From: Piezodorus guildinii
Lineage: Eukaryota > Arthropoda > Insecta > Hemiptera > Pentatomidae
Assembly: GCA_023052935.1 (NCBI GenBank)
Contig: CM041292.1
Location: 175,806,400-175,870,399 of the forward strand
Reading direction: 5' to 3'
Length of the DNA: 64,000 bases
Part shown: positions 1 through 10,439 of the stretch, in pieces
How the letters are laid out: every line of letters starts with the position of its first letter
Numbering within the stretch: position 1 is the first letter of the stretch
Program-made: the position numbers and the translations under genes
Notes under the pieces: generated by a model
Told to the model about the DNA's origin: nothing
What the model saw: only the letters and a program-made list of their open reading frames with translations
The model's database searches: none

Positions 1-240
1 AACCAGTTGCGAACCAGACTTTACTCACACATACTCGCAGAAAAAGCTGCCGTAATATTTCCTTAAATATGACATTTCAGTTTCGTACGACTGAATAAAC
101 AGACGTTTTTGCGGGACTTGGTCAATCGGACTCAGGAGATCATAAAACGTGTATTTTCAGCGAAAACCATAATTCGAAAATTATCACGAATGTAATATTT
201 CCCCTTACTGTATAATTCATATATTGGTTAGTAAAAGTAA
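1..240 (-). repeat. Family A repeat, 5' end fragment
   Basis: This is the reverse-strand copy of the commonest repeat in the window. It shares, in order, the blocks around GCGGGACTTGGTC, AAACGTGTATTT and TTCGAAAAT, and a decayed TTTCCCCTTACTGTAT end near 200-222. The better copies are at 18605-19425 and 61027-61870. It has no coding potential, and the left part is cut by the window edge. Confidence 0.55.
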
Positions 241-764
241 TAATAAAGCGCTTTTCAAAACAAATTTATTACTGACCAGCAAAAAATGTTTTCAAGGTAA
301 ATGTCAGCCGACAAAGTTTTGGAAAAGTTCCAGAATTTCAATAAAATGAGGGCGTTGATATAAAAACTTTTTGATATGTTCCTTAACAAAAAACAAAAAA
401 TTCGGAAAGAATTTATTCAGCCGCCAGTTTAAGAGTTGATCGTTAAGCAGGTCTGGGACGATATTTAACGAGCATTTGAACGGGTGGAGCAAGTCTGTAT
501 ATTTCTTTTTTTTTTTTGTTTCACACATGCTGTTTCCAAGGAAACCAAGTGACTTTTTTAAATATAATGATCAACATTTTTGTAACTGGTTAGTTTGTTT
601 GAGCTGTATCCAGAACATTATTAATGCCTGTCCCTAATTAATAAAACAAGACAAGCTGAACCAATTCCTTTGCTCGCGAATATTTCATTTGTACGCACAC
701 GCGAATGCCATTTTTGGTATGAGTTACAAACGTGTAATTTCACACAACTTTGAACAACATTTTT

Positions 765-885
765 AATAGGTTTTATGCAAAGAATCTGTCATAGTAAGAA
801 AAAAATACACGTCTACCAACTCAAAACGGGTCGATTACACAATGGCGTCCATTCAAAAAGAGAGCAAAAAGACGAAATTCTGACT
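765..885 (-). repeat. Family D repeat fragment
   Basis: The reverse complement matches the segment after the tandem repeat at about 2600-2700 and a further copy at 46240-46330. They share a 'GCCATT...ACCCGTTTTGAGTTGGTAGACGTGTATTTTT' arrangement, given here as spaced landmarks rather than continuous sequence. Non-coding; the class is unknown. Confidence 0.5.
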
Positions 886-1615
886 CATTTGACTAAGATT
901 TTTCTTTTGACTTCATAATACCAGACGATAATACGAATCGAACGAAGCTAGTCTGCCATTTACAGGTCGATGGTAAGCGGCGGCAGACGCGTTTTTAAGG
1001 ACAGACATTTTGACCCATGTAACCATTGCACCGACATTAGACCTGTCAATGAGTATTAAACCTACGGATTTCTATTACTACTCAACTAAAAGCTCATTTC
1101 ATGCCTCGCAAATTAATTTATAACCATTATATTGTTAGGCACATCCGCTTCAATGATGTTAACCAATTAAATTAATGAAAAAAAAAGTTTCTGGTTGTTT
1201 GTAAGAACCATATCTATATAGCTATTAAGTCACACGGACGTGTTCAACCACTCAAATTAAAGGTGATTTAATTTTATATAGTAATTGCTATAGCCATTTA
1301 TATGAGTATAACGATAGAATGAGCAGTGCCCATGATAGTAACAATAATTATGTTATAGAAGAGTGATATCTCGTTTTGCTGAAACATTTTTTGTTTTGCA
1401 ATACCTGTATATCGCTTAATATTATACATAAAAATTTCTTTTACCACCCTAATGAAAGCGTAATAAATATTTGATGATTTACTTTATAACAATTATCCTC
1501 ATAGGATATGCCGTTTCCATGATAGTAACCATAATTATAATAGAAAAGATTGATATCTCGTTATTTTAAACTTAGTTATTTTTTTTGTAATACCTCTATA
1601 TCGTTGAATATTATA

Positions 1616-2477
1616 TTGGGTTGTATCACATGAAATATCCGTTTTCAAGGAAAAGGATTTTTATTAAAAATACCACATGAAAACCAGATAATTTTATTCG
1701 AAGTATTTACCTTCTTTTCTACACATTTTTCCCAACGTGACATCAACTTTTTTATCCCCGAACTGAAAAACTCTGAGCTTTGAAGTGAAACAAAATCTGA
1801 AAACTCACTTTTCACTTGATCGTCATTTTCAAAAAGTTTTCCTTTGATGAAGTTGTCTAAATTCCTGAACAGGTGGTAATCTGTTGGAGACAAGTCAGGA
1901 GAATATGGTGGGTGCGGAAGAACTTTGTAGCCCAGTTCTTTCAATTTTTGCACGTTATATTTTGAAACATGGGGTCTTGCTGCCGCGCAGTGAGATCATG
2001 AGGTACTCATGTATCGAGCTTTTTTACTTTCCCAATACCTGTGTGGTAGGGGTTTTCTTCTACTGTATGTTTGAGGACATCGTTGTCTATTACGGACGGA
2101 GGTCTTCCTCAGGGCAAGCTTTTCAAGTCGGTATCCCCAGCTGAAAACTTAACAACCAACGGCGAATGGTTCGTTCATTAACACTCCCTTTCCCAAACGC
2201 CTTGCAAATATTTCGAGCGGCCTCAGCTGCTGAATGGCCGAGTTTAAACTCGTACAAAAATATTACTCGAAAATCGCATGTTTCCATGTTCATATTCGGA
2301 AGTATACTAAAAAGTGGGTAATTGAGTGGAAAGCTAATGTTTATAATACAAAGGTTGAGGGTTAGTAACTGTTTACTTTAAATATGTAAACATTCGGAAG
2401 AAAACAACAGAGACCTGCAAAATCCTTTATGTATTTCAGAAACTATAAAAACGGACATTTCATGTGAAACAACCCAA
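1616..2477 (-). mobile_element. Mariner element copy 1, internally deleted, with TA duplication
   Basis: The element has ~30-bp terminal inverted repeats (TTGGGTTGTATCACATGAAA at the left, the complement of TTTCATGTGAAACAACCCAA at the right). The outermost 30 bp differ at only two sites. A TA dinucleotide flanks both ends (1614-1615 and 2478-2479), as expected of Tc1/mariner. At 862 bp it is much shorter than the usual ~1.3 kb. The missing part is the middle of the transposase gene. It is inserted in the second unit of the 180-bp tandem repeat, so it is younger than that array. Confidence 0.9.
1640..2295 (-). pseudogene. Mariner transposase pseudogene (Hsmar1/cecropia-like)
   Basis: Read on the minus strand, a start near 2293 opens an N-terminal helix-turn-helix region with the mariner phrases FLYEFKLGHSAAEAARNI and NERTIRRWL. 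After a frame loss and a large deletion it resumes with LPHPPYSPDLSPTDYHLFRN, the segment around the third catalytic aspartate. It then continues with FENDDQ and LMSRWEKCVE, a typical C-terminus of mariners close to human Hsmar1. The ~110 residues holding the first two catalytic aspartates are absent, so no active transposase can be made. A further ~75-bp deletion present here but not in copy 2 removes part of the DNA-binding region. Subfamily assignment is from recognisable phrases only. Confidence 0.85.
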
Positions 2478-2539
2478 TACATGCAAATGTCTTTCAAACA
2501 AAATACTTGATGATTTACTTTATAACGATTATCCTCATA

Positions 2540-2770
2540 GGATGAGCTGTTTCCATGATAGTAACCATAATTATGTTAGAAAAGAGTAATATTTCGTTAT
2601 ATTCCCTTTTTTAATAGCAGCCATTTTCTAATCTACCAGTTTTCAGTTGGCAGACGTGTATTTTTTGCTTTACCATAATAGATGCTTTGCATTAAACATG
2701 CTAGAAAAGTTAGTAAAATGGGATGCATTTCTCGTCGCTGGCTCGCGGACTGAAAGGTTTTAGAGGCTAG
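2540..2770 (+). repeat. Family D repeat
   Basis: It begins with the last 180-bp unit and continues through GCAGCCATTTTCT, GGCAGACGTGTATTTTT and TGGCTCGCGGACT. The same order occurs at 46205-46410 (plus) and 765-885 (minus). Non-coding, origin unknown. Confidence 0.6.
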
Positions 2771-3037
2771 TTAGTTAGACACGCTCTACATCGGTTAGTG
2801 TTACTCGGATAAAATGTTTTAGGGTAGCTGCTGAGTCTAAAATTTAATAAAGAATATGTTTGCTATATTAGGTTTGTTGTTAGGGATTACCGTTCAGTAG
2901 CTATTATTGGTTTGAATAAAAAATTCCATGTGCTACATCTCAAAGGCTTCATGACATACTCTAGCCCTGGTGGTGTTGCACGCATTGACAATTTGAAGTT
3001 ATTTCTAAATATAACATTTGTAGCTAAGGATTTTAGC

Positions 3038-3090
3038 TAATTTAACTCAATATAGCTCCTATTATTTAGGAGCTATACTGAGTTAAATTA
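3038..3090. repeat. 23-bp inverted repeat hairpin
   Basis: Arms 3038-3060 and 3068-3090 are reverse complements with one mismatch, separated by 7 bp. It forms an isolated perfect-looking hairpin centred on AGCTCCT/AGGAGCT. No T-run or gene adjoins it to make it a terminator-type signal. Confidence 0.75.
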
Positions 3091-3154
3091 AAACAAATCA
3101 CGTTTTGCCAACATTTTTTGTTAGTGTTGGTGCTTTTTCAAGAGGCTCTATCTC

Positions 3155-3240
3155 TGTAAGTTCGTTTGTCTGTTTATTTATTTAACGTCAATTTATACTA
3201 CTATGGCTAATCCGATGATGCTAGTCTGTATTATCATTGC
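3155..3240 (-). repeat. SINE-B 3' end fragment
   Basis: TTTATTTATTTAACGTCA followed by a TA-rich stretch is the reverse complement of the tail shared by the SINE-B copies at 24270-24470, 47880-48180 and 3510-3650. The tail on the sense strand is a run of AAATAAATAAA. Confidence 0.5.
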
Positions 3241-3241
3241 T

Positions 3242-3339
3242 ATTTTTGAGGAAGTGTTGTTTTTCTGATCCTTCATTTTTCACGGCACATTATGCCATAT
3301 ATAATTAGATGGGCTAGCTCTGAAGGTAGTCGTCTCATG

Positions 3340-3366
<27 letters not shown>
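3242..3366 (+). repeat. Poly(A)-tailed repeat G, copy 1
   Basis: A ~95-bp sequence ending GTCGTCTCATG followed directly by a ~27-bp A-run. The same body and A-tail recur at 9051-9160 with about 90% identity by eye. A shared 3' end followed by poly(A) suggests retroposition; the source element is not recognised. Confidence 0.65.

Positions 3367-3411
<45 letters not shown>
3367..3411. repeat. (TA)n microsatellite
   Basis: An uninterrupted run of alternating T and A directly follows the A-tail. Open frames through it on both strands (isoleucine/tyrosine repeats) are artefacts of the dinucleotide. Confidence 0.95.
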
Positions 3412-3412
<1 letters not shown>

Positions 3413-3509
3413 GTAAATTTACAAATAAGCAACATTTTCTTAGAACAATGATTTTAAAAAAATATATATTTATTGAGATATATGACACATTGATTCGATA
3501 TAAACAATA

Positions 3510-3650
3510 GTTTTTTATTTATTTAACGTCACTTTATGCTACAGTGGGAGTTGCCTATCCAGGTTTCATTAGGATAGGGATCTTTAACGCGTATCTGAAA
3601 TAGCAAGGACTTTGGACCACCTTTTACCTCTGGTGGTGTTTCTCAAATCA
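3510..3650 (-). repeat. SINE-B fragment
   Basis: Carries TTATTTATTTAACGTCACTT, then CCAGGTTTCATTAGGATAGGG, then the CTCTGGTGG end. This is the same order as the SINE-B body at 47885-48000 on the minus strand. The tRNA-like head is missing. Confidence 0.55.
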
Positions 3651-3699
3651 AAATGTTTACTACAATTTTTGGGTAAGAAATTTAATGGAGAATAATTTT

Positions 3700-3713
3700 T
3701 ATTATACATATAT

Positions 3714-3759
<46 letters not shown>

Positions 3760-3772
3760 TTTTTTTTTTTTA
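3700..3772. repeat. (AT)n plus long poly(T) tract
   Basis: A short (TA)n run leads into about 45 T with two interruptions. It looks like the A-tail of a minus-strand retroelement, but no body is recognisable to the right. Confidence 0.8.
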
Positions 3773-4284
3773 CCGTAAAAATGTAACCATATTTTGTTAA
3801 TGTTGCTAGGATTGAAAATTTTCCAATTTATCGTTATCGGAAATGTAAAAGATAATATTATTTATTATATAACATTAGTCGCTTGGACCAACAATTTAGC
3901 AGCTGCATTAGTTTGAATAAAAAAAATTACATGTAAATTTTCATTTATCATCAATCCATCGGTCTCTAAGCTAACTCTATTTCTACCTGCTTGAGAAAAT
4001 CAGTAGCTTATAGATTGAAATATCCATGATATAATGTTTTCCCAGCCAGGGAAAAATGTTTTAAATATTTCTTTGGCCGCGACTTTGTGTGGACCCTCAC
4101 ATTGGCAAAATCACGTTACTATGATCAATCCTGTTGAGAATACGACCAAAGCCAATGAAAGCCTAAATTCTAAACCTGTACAAGGATAATCATCATTAAT
4201 AAAATACATTAGAAACTTAAATGAAGAGAAATATAAATTTAAAAATAACACTTAAAATATATCCTTTTATACGTCCTTCGCCGA

Positions 4285-4400
4285 CACAGTGACCCTTTGG
4301 ACCAGCGACCTCAGAGAGCAGTGACTCAGGTGACGCAACAGCGAGCCTCAGTGAAAGGTTCTTCTCGAACCCAGGCTATTATCTAACACATCTTCTCAGC
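4285..4400 (-). repeat. SINE-B tRNA-like head, degraded
   Basis: On the minus strand a GGTCGCTGGTCCAAAGGGTC stretch matches the B-box region of the SINE-B at 48103-48113. A second B-box-like GGTTCGAGA lies nearby. Assignment is tentative. Confidence 0.3.
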
Positions 4401-4539
4401 CTAATCTCGTCCCCGATTATTCAAATTAGTAGTTTTTCTATTGAGTTGTAAAATAAAATCTTAGTGTTTTTTACAGTTGATTTTAACAGAAAATCAGATT
4501 CAATATTTCAAATCAAGTATATGTGACCCATTTTGAACT

Positions 4540-5050
4540 AATACATGTTGCCATCTTCCAGGTAGTTTATGGAATTAGGTCATCGTAAACAGGTGAAGGA
4601 CAACCCGAGCGCTTTGCGTCTTTCAAATCGAAATTTCCTGTCCTAAACCGAGCAAACCACTTAGAGACAGTGCTTTCTCCTAACGCATCATCATACCTAT
4701 ACACAAAAAGGAGCAGTTAAAGTGCTTTTATGAGTCAGTTTCAACCGATATTCCTTACCATTAAGGGGTATTTTGGTAGCTCAAAATGGAAGAGAAAATA
4801 AATTCATTTTCGTCATTTTATATTTCCCGAAAATTAATTTATTTTCTCTTCTATTTTGAGCTAGCAAAATACCACTTAAAGATAAGAAATGTCGGTTGAA
4901 ACTGACGCATAAAAGCACTTTAACTGCTCCGTTTTTTGAATATGCAAACATTATTGACCAAGTTAACATGATTTTAGGAACTCAGAGAGGATTAAACTGA
5001 AATATAGAAAAACGCTAATAATTTATTTTACAGCGCAATACTTGCATAAT
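4540..5050 (-). pseudogene. Mariner-family transposase N-terminus remnant, with inverted duplication
   Basis: On the minus strand, 4690-4560 reads GESTVSKWFARFRTGNFDL and then KDAKRSGCPSP. This is the second helix-turn-helix and linker found in mariner transposases of the irritans/mellifera type. The frame ends in a stop shortly after, and no catalytic domain is present. The same family gives remnants at 11885-12180 and 27170-27600, all minus strand. Between 4709 and 4931 this copy uniquely contains a 96-bp inverted duplication of its own flank. The tail at 4960-5040 (GAGGATTAAACTGAAATAT) is shared with the 27-kb copy. Confidence 0.7.
4709..4931. repeat. Inverted duplication, 96-bp arms
   Basis: Arms 4709-4804 and 4836-4931 are reverse complements with a few mismatches, around a 31-bp spacer. 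Homologous mariner remnants at 12.1 and 27.4 kb contain only the right arm. The left arm is therefore the added, inverted copy. Confidence 0.85.
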
Positions 5051-5079
5051 AAATATAAAATTTCGACATTCAAACCATG

Positions 5080-5250
5080 TTAGAATATTTCGATCAGAAT
5101 GAAACCTAGTGCCGTTTTTGAGAAAATCATAAAAATGTGCAAAATGGAAGATTTGTAGTGGTTGGCTGGCGATTTTATTAATGAAAAAGTTGCCGTAATA
5201 TCTCAGGCATATGCTCTCATACTTAACTATTGACCCACACCCGCATTATA
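5080..5250 (-). repeat. Family A repeat fragment
   Basis: Shares (minus) the blocks TTTTTGAGAAAATC, AAAGTTGCCGTAATATCTCAG and the ATGCTCTCATACTT flank with other family A copies. Both ends are lost. Confidence 0.4.
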
Positions 5251-5499
5251 TATATTTATATATTATTATAGTATTTTGTTTTTCATAAATTAAGCACATG
5301 GGGCTTCTTTAACGACCTAAATGTACAGAAATGTTAGACGTCCATTTTGACGACCTTCATTGCACCGCATATTGGATAGACAATGTACAAATATAGCCAG
5401 AAATTCGCTTTACGAAAACAAACACATATTTCAATGGGAGCAGTGATACGAAGAATTCAGTAATTAAACTAAGATTTTTTAAAGGGAATATAAAAAAAA

Positions 5500-5605
5500 A
5501 AAAAAACCCGGCTATGCCGTCCTCCGGAGGGGAAGTAAAATGGAGGTCCTAAGCCTGTGCGATGTCACATACACGGTTAAGATCCCTACCTACTAAAAAA
5601 AGCTT
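5500..5605 (+). repeat. SINE-B body fragment
   Basis: CCGGAGGGGAAGTAAAATGG, then GCCTGTGCGATGTCA, then GATCCCTACCTACT. The same block occurs at 24283-24345 and 44870-44940. It follows a short A-run at 5491-5506. Confidence 0.55.
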
Positions 5606-6065
5606 GTACAAGCTAGTGATGGAATAAAAATGAGAAGAGTTTTAGTTCCTTGTCTGGCCATTATGCACTACACAGTTCTTTGCTCCTAGCACCCGGTGAA
5701 TCTCAGCGGGCAGTGTTGATCTACAATGAGGTCTGCTCAAGTATTGTATCAGTCCATATCTACGAGCAGATTGTTTTATTTTTAGTCTGGTTTAAGAACA
5801 ATGGACTCTAAGCCAATAAAATAAATATATTTATAAGGTAACGTAATATGATATGAACAAGGAGATATATATAAACAGGGAAAGTAGAAATAAAACGAAG
5901 AACTAGCTCTTAACCTCACTAATACTCTATATTTTTCTCTCTCGAAAATAGCCATTTCTTGTAACATTTTATTCGATATAGTTTATAATCTTATCGATTT
6001 GTTTTCATTATCTATTCTTCGTACATTCTAAGGAGCTTAGAATAAAGTTTGAAGTTTGAATATTC

Positions 6066-6105
6066 ACGTTTTGTTTATTATTTTCAATAATGAACCTTTG
6101 TACTC

Positions 6106-6138
<33 letters not shown>

Positions 6139-6380
6139 CTCCCCTCAAAATTTCAGGGCTTACTTCTCAAGATGCTTATAATCCGAATAACGAATAAATA
6201 TTATGTTTGTCCGCCGTCCGCGACATTTCTCCGAAACTACTAGACCAATTTTTTTGAAATTTTCCACAAAAATACTAGGGCATGCAACAATGATCGTAAC
6301 ATCTAGACGTTGATATCAGCTGGTTATTTTTAAAATGGCGGCCAATTAAAAGTGATTTAATTCAATAATTTGAGAAGAAT
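6066..6380 (+). repeat. Family C repeat with internal poly(A), copy 1
   Basis: TCAATAATGAACCTTTGTA precedes a ~28-bp A-run. ATAATCCGAATAACGAATAAA and a TCCGAAACTACTAGACCAA block follow. The same order is present at 17915-18230, and the first part occurs inverted at 33710-33765. The A-run is a fixed internal feature of the family, because it occurs at the same place in both long copies. Confidence 0.65.
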
Positions 6381-6439
6381 GTGTTTAGAATTTTAGAATC
6401 AGTTAAGATCAATAAACAAAATTAACAAAAAAAGAATTA

Positions 6440-7735
6440 GAAAGGAAACAAATCTTGTCTATATATGCCCTTGTAACTCCGTAATTTGTAAGTTAGAAAA
6501 AAAAATGGATGTTTTTCCTAATTAATAAATAAATACCCAAATCACCTTAGTACTATGTCATAGAGAATCAAATTTCCCACAAAAAGAATCATTGCAATTG
6601 GTTCAGAACTAGCAGAGAAATAGGGTTTAGAAATTAGAAGCGGCGATAAACCATTTTAGGCCATTATTGCTTTTCATTTCATAGTAGTTAATTGTCCATT
6701 TGGAAATAATAAACCACTGTGTAATAATTTGCAGCGTTTTTGATATTCATTTAGCTTTTCTTCATTCTTTACTTTTACTTAGCTACAAATAACAATAAGG
6801 GAAAGTATTGCGATCCTGACAATTTTCGAATCTGAAATAATACGTTTTATGGTCATCTGATGGAAAACGAACAGTTGCGAAGAGTTCGGATGGTAAGGTT
6901 TGAATAAGAGAAGGATTCAACTGGCTCAAAATAAAATAGAAATTATTCAATATTCAATAAAATAATTAAAATAGTTTAGAGGTTTACAACACTGCCCATT
7001 AATATATAGATTTCTATTAAGTCTAGTGCTTTACAAATAAACTAAACATTTATTTATATATTAAATTAAACCCGATATGATATGAATTTTAATTATATGA
7101 TAATTATAGTGACATGATATTTACTTAGAAATTGTTACATGCTGACAAATAAACATAATACACACCATATTTCCCATTATATCGTAATCAAATAGTCTGA
7201 ATGACTTAAGCCATATGGCGACTTCGAACCATCAAACTTGGAAACGGGGACGGCTCAATTTAAAAACAAATCTTTGCATAGCTCCACGCGAAAAACATAA
7301 ACACATGTTGCCCTCCTTCAGAAATAACAATCAAATCAAGATCAGGTCCAGAAATTATAGAGACTTTCGAAAAACATTCCTTCCTTGTTCTTCCCGACCT
7401 GTTTCATACATAATATCCCTGAAATTCGTGGCTGGCGGATGCCAGATTGTAAATTAGAGGCAATATAACAGTCTATTATATTTTTAGTTCCCAAGCAGAA
7501 ATAGATGATAGATATCTACAAAATTATTATACCATGTATAAAATCATACATAAAAACCCAATATCCTATTTTCTAGCCCGTAATAGATTTTAAACTTCCT
7601 GCCCATACAAACCAACTTGTCATCCATAACAATGAGAGGATCCCAAACAGGTCTCACCTATTTTGATGACATTTTTTTAGGTAAATCTAGAAATTAAACC
7701 ATTGGGCTCTACAAAATATTAGGGGCCAACGCTCT
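6440..7735. other. AT-rich stretch, no gene seen
   Basis: At 6775-6880 there is a family A end (AATAAGGGAAAGTATTGCGA followed by ATTTTCGAATCTG). The 80-codon plus-strand frame at 7215-7457 has no motif I recognise and I treat it as chance. The rest shows nothing beyond base composition. Confidence 0.5.
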
Positions 7736-8195
7736 CGTACAAAAAGTTTGTGTGCAAAAACCAAATTTTATTTAATATCTCTGGTTCTAGCGAAGGTAAA
7801 ATAATAAGATTGTTGTCAAATTTCAAAGCGAAATAACTGAAAAATAATCCAGTAAAATATTTAATTTTTGTGCTTGGTAATAACCCTAAATAAATAAATG
7901 ATCTCGTCAATGCAGTACCTTAATAAGGTTTCTTAAAAACCGTGTTTAGATTAAGATTCCTTTTTTGGAGCGAGAAACACATTTAAAAAAAAAAAAAAAC
8001 CTATTAAAGGCACTTTTTTGACGAGATTATTTATATATATTGGTTATTTCCAAAAACAAAAAAATTTAAACTGCTTATTTTTGCAATTATTTCTCTTTGA
8101 AACAGGGTGATTTTGACACCATGCATATTTTTCTACCTTCACAAGAACCAGAGATATTAAATAAAATGTGTTTTTCGCGCGCAAATATTTCGGAT
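7735..8195. mobile_element. Foldback MITE with ~185-bp arms
   Basis: The left arm (about 7738-7925) and right arm (about 7995-8190) are inverted copies. Shared landmarks are TTTTATTTAATATCTCTGGT, GAAGGTA, AAATAATC, and ATCTCGTCAA near the centre. The arms contain several indels, so the element is not recent. No transposase frame fits inside 460 bp. The outermost bases and any target duplication are unclear. Confidence 0.75.
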
Positions 8196-8703
8196 TTTTG
8201 TCACGCGACTCCTAGGGTGAGTTGGCAGCCACTACACCGCAGTTGACTCTAGAGAATTTTTAATATTTGTATTTGAAGCTAAAAGCTGTTGGTCTTCGTC
8301 AATTTCTGTTATTATGATCACTATTAAGAAGTTTTTCAAATATATTTTAAATTACTTCTGCATAAATGATATTTTTAGTTTTATTTTCTTGTGGCAGAAC
8401 ATACTGATATTCTCCGCAACTCGATCTTGACGTAAGGCGATTCTTATGTGTTTAAATGTTTGCCCCTGTGATTTATTAATTGTTACGGCAAAAAATTAAT
8501 TAACGGGAAATTGAATTATTTTAAAATTAAAAGTTAAATCATTGGGATTGCTTTTACAACTATCGTTATATTATACCTTTGAACAATAATTTAATTTTTC
8601 TTTAGAGTTTACTTAAATATGTCCAGAGCGGAGGGTGAGTTTCGTGAGCTCCAGTTTTTAGTATAACACTCAAATTGTCCATTTAAATCAATAAAAATAT
8701 GTT

Positions 8704-8845
8704 TTCGGCGAGGTCTAGTGGTTAGAGCACTACCCTACCGTTCTCAGGGTCTCGGTTTCGAACCCCGTCTGAAGCAGCATTATTTATTCTGTTATTTCAG
8801 CCATAGAGCGATCCTGCGGAATAGAGCCTCTTCTAATGCGCACGA
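8704..8845 (+). mobile_element. SINE-A, tRNA-like head and partial body
   Basis: A tRNA-like head has an A-box-like GGTCTAGTGGTTAGAGC (8712-8728) and a B-box GGTTTCGAACCCC near 8754-8766. It is followed by ATTATTTATTCTGTTATTTC, which also follows the heads of the SINEs at 24833 and 35165. Because the body continues into the SINE, this is not a free tRNA gene. Confidence 0.75.
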
Positions 8846-9050
8846 GACTTCCTCAACTCATAAAACCTACACAACTTTAGTAAATGTTTTCTTACTAATT
8901 ATTTCAACCATTACTCCGACTAACATAGGTATCAGAAGGACAGTGACACAGACAGGTAATATCTCCTAAGGTGTTACATTATGGGGACAGATAGGCTTGC
9001 TTGCTCTTCCGTTGGATAGGCCTTGCACTCCGGAACCTAATAGTCTATCT

Positions 9051-9160
9051 ATTTTTGAGGAAATGTTGTTTTCCTTATCCTTCATTTTTCACAGCACATT
9101 ATGCCATATATAATTAGATGGGCTAGCTCTAAAGGTAGTCGTCTCATGAAAAAAAAAAAA
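9051..9160 (+). repeat. Poly(A)-tailed repeat G, copy 2
   Basis: Same ~95-bp body as 3242-3340, ending GTCGTCTCATG plus 13 A. Different sequence follows the tail in the two copies, as expected for independent insertions. Confidence 0.65.
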
Positions 9161-9329
9161 ATGTAAATTTAAAAATTATAAAAAAAATGAATATATTTTT
9201 AACGTATTCATATATGTGATTAAAAATCTAAAATGTTAATGTTAAATAGAAGGTATATTATTAAAGTTTTATGAATATTAATAGTTAACCATTTCATAAT
9301 TCAATAAGAAGTGTATAGCTGGGAGTCAA

Positions 9330-9925
9330 AAAAATATATGAGTTTGATAGGTAGCGGGCAAGAGAGTTTATGTGGGTTGGGAGTTTGGAATTGAAAGTGG
9401 TATATCAGGTAAGAGAAAGGTCTGCAACAAATGGGATATTAAGGTCATTATGAATGATTTTATTTGTGACGAAATAAGGAGCATTCAGGATTTTGCGAAG
9501 GACTTTGGATTGTAAGGACTGGATGCGGGAGGAATTAGATGGTTAAGTAGAGCTCCAAAGCTTGATTCCATATGTCCATAATGGTAACATATATGAGCTT
9601 TTTGTAATAGAGTGGAAGTTTTGAACGTTTGTCAAGTAAGTGTTGTAGTAATCGGTATCTACGAGCAGTTTCTTGTCGTTATGAGGATTCCAAGTAAGAC
9701 GTTTGTGGAGGAGTGAGTTGGGTGTTATTAAAGGAAACAGTATGACAGGAGAGGACGAAGGGTAAAAGTAATTTGGTAGGATTGATTTTGATTCTCCAGT
9801 TCTGACACCGTTCCTCAATAGCTGTGAGATGGGACTGAAGGATTTCGGATGCTGTGGTTGGGTCATTATGGACTGATAACACACTTGTGTCATCCGCGTA
9901 GGTATTGAGGACAGTGATTTTATAA
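9330..9925 (-). pseudogene. Jockey-like LINE fragment, RT palm to thumb
   Basis: Read on the minus strand from 9925 the frame starts at the end of the catalytic box (TSVLS after the expected ADD). It continues through SEILQSHLTAIEERCQNWRI and KINPTK, the palm/thumb junction of Jockey-clade reverse transcriptases. KRLTWNPHNDKKLL and LWTYGIKLW follow, in other frames because of indels. The family later reads 'SLQSKVLRKILNAPYFVTN'-like in the 9430-9530 region. It is truncated at both the catalytic end and the 5' side. It cannot produce a working enzyme. Close relatives are at 15330-15700 (minus) and 60175-60510 (plus). Confidence 0.8.
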
Positions 9926-10109
9926 TTAATTTACAATTTTATGCTTCTTAAAATGTGTTGAATAACTAAATTACTAACTTATTTAAAATTACAATAATTC
10001 AAATTTATAATTATATTTTATAATACAACAAGTAAATATGCTATGGGATAAACTACATGTAGGTAACATATAACAATTAAAAACAGTAGATGATCTAAAT
10101 CAGAAGATT

Positions 10110-10430
10110 TAAGTTTTTTATACGCCTCGAAGGATTATCAGGAATCGAATAGGAAGCAAGAATTGAAACTAGTGGGTTAGGGTGGGGATGGAATTTGTCA
10201 TGGAAGAGATAATATCTGGTTCGGACCAAGTCAGCAACATACGGTACATTAAGGTCTTTATTGATCAGTTTATCCTTGACTAAGTAAGGAGCTTTCAGGA
10301 TTTTACGAAGGATTTTGGAATGCAGGGGTTGGATACGAGAAGAATTCGATGGTTAAGTAGAGCCCCCAAACAGAACTTCATAGGTTTGGTCTTATGTTAG
10401 TCAAGAAAATAAGAGCATTGTGGTTAAGAA
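10110..10430 (-). pseudogene. Jockey-like LINE C-terminal fragment, diverged
   Basis: Aligns with the 9430-9560 segment of the neighbouring copy through AAGGAGCTTTCAGGATTTTA, TTTTGGAATGCA, GATACGAGAAGAATTCGATG and GTTAAGTAGAGCCC. It is more diverged than the 9-kb and 15-kb copies are from each other, so it is a separate older insertion or subfamily. Same strand. No intact frame. Confidence 0.7.
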
Positions 10431-10439
10431 AGATTAGAA

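Larger units (their letters stand above)
1250..2620 (+). repeat. ~180-bp tandem repeat, ~3 units, split by mariner
   Basis: The phrase CATGATAGTAACCATAATTAT recurs (with small changes) at about 1331, 1517 and 2553, each time followed by GATATCTCGTT-like sequence. Each is preceded by TGATGATTTACTTTATAAC and CTCATAGGAT. The first spacing is 186 bp. The second becomes about 172 bp once the 864 bp of mariner plus its TA duplication are removed. An older, more diverged unit seems to lie at 1250-1330. Unit 2 carries the mariner and is about 15 bp shorter in the AATGAAAGCG stretch. Confidence 0.75.

Noticed and set aside
3273..3510. Open frames on both strands with isoleucine-tyrosine repeats
   Set aside because: Produced by the (TA)n microsatellite and poly(A); the same applies to the frame at 37340-37549.
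7215..7457. 80-codon plus-strand protein
   Set aside because: No domain, no repeat of the frame elsewhere and no start or splice context worth trusting.
8704..8775. A free tRNA gene
   Set aside because: The A and B boxes are present, but the sequence continues into a SINE body shared with 24.8 and 35.2 kb. The same reasoning applies to the heads at 12243, 24833 and 35165.
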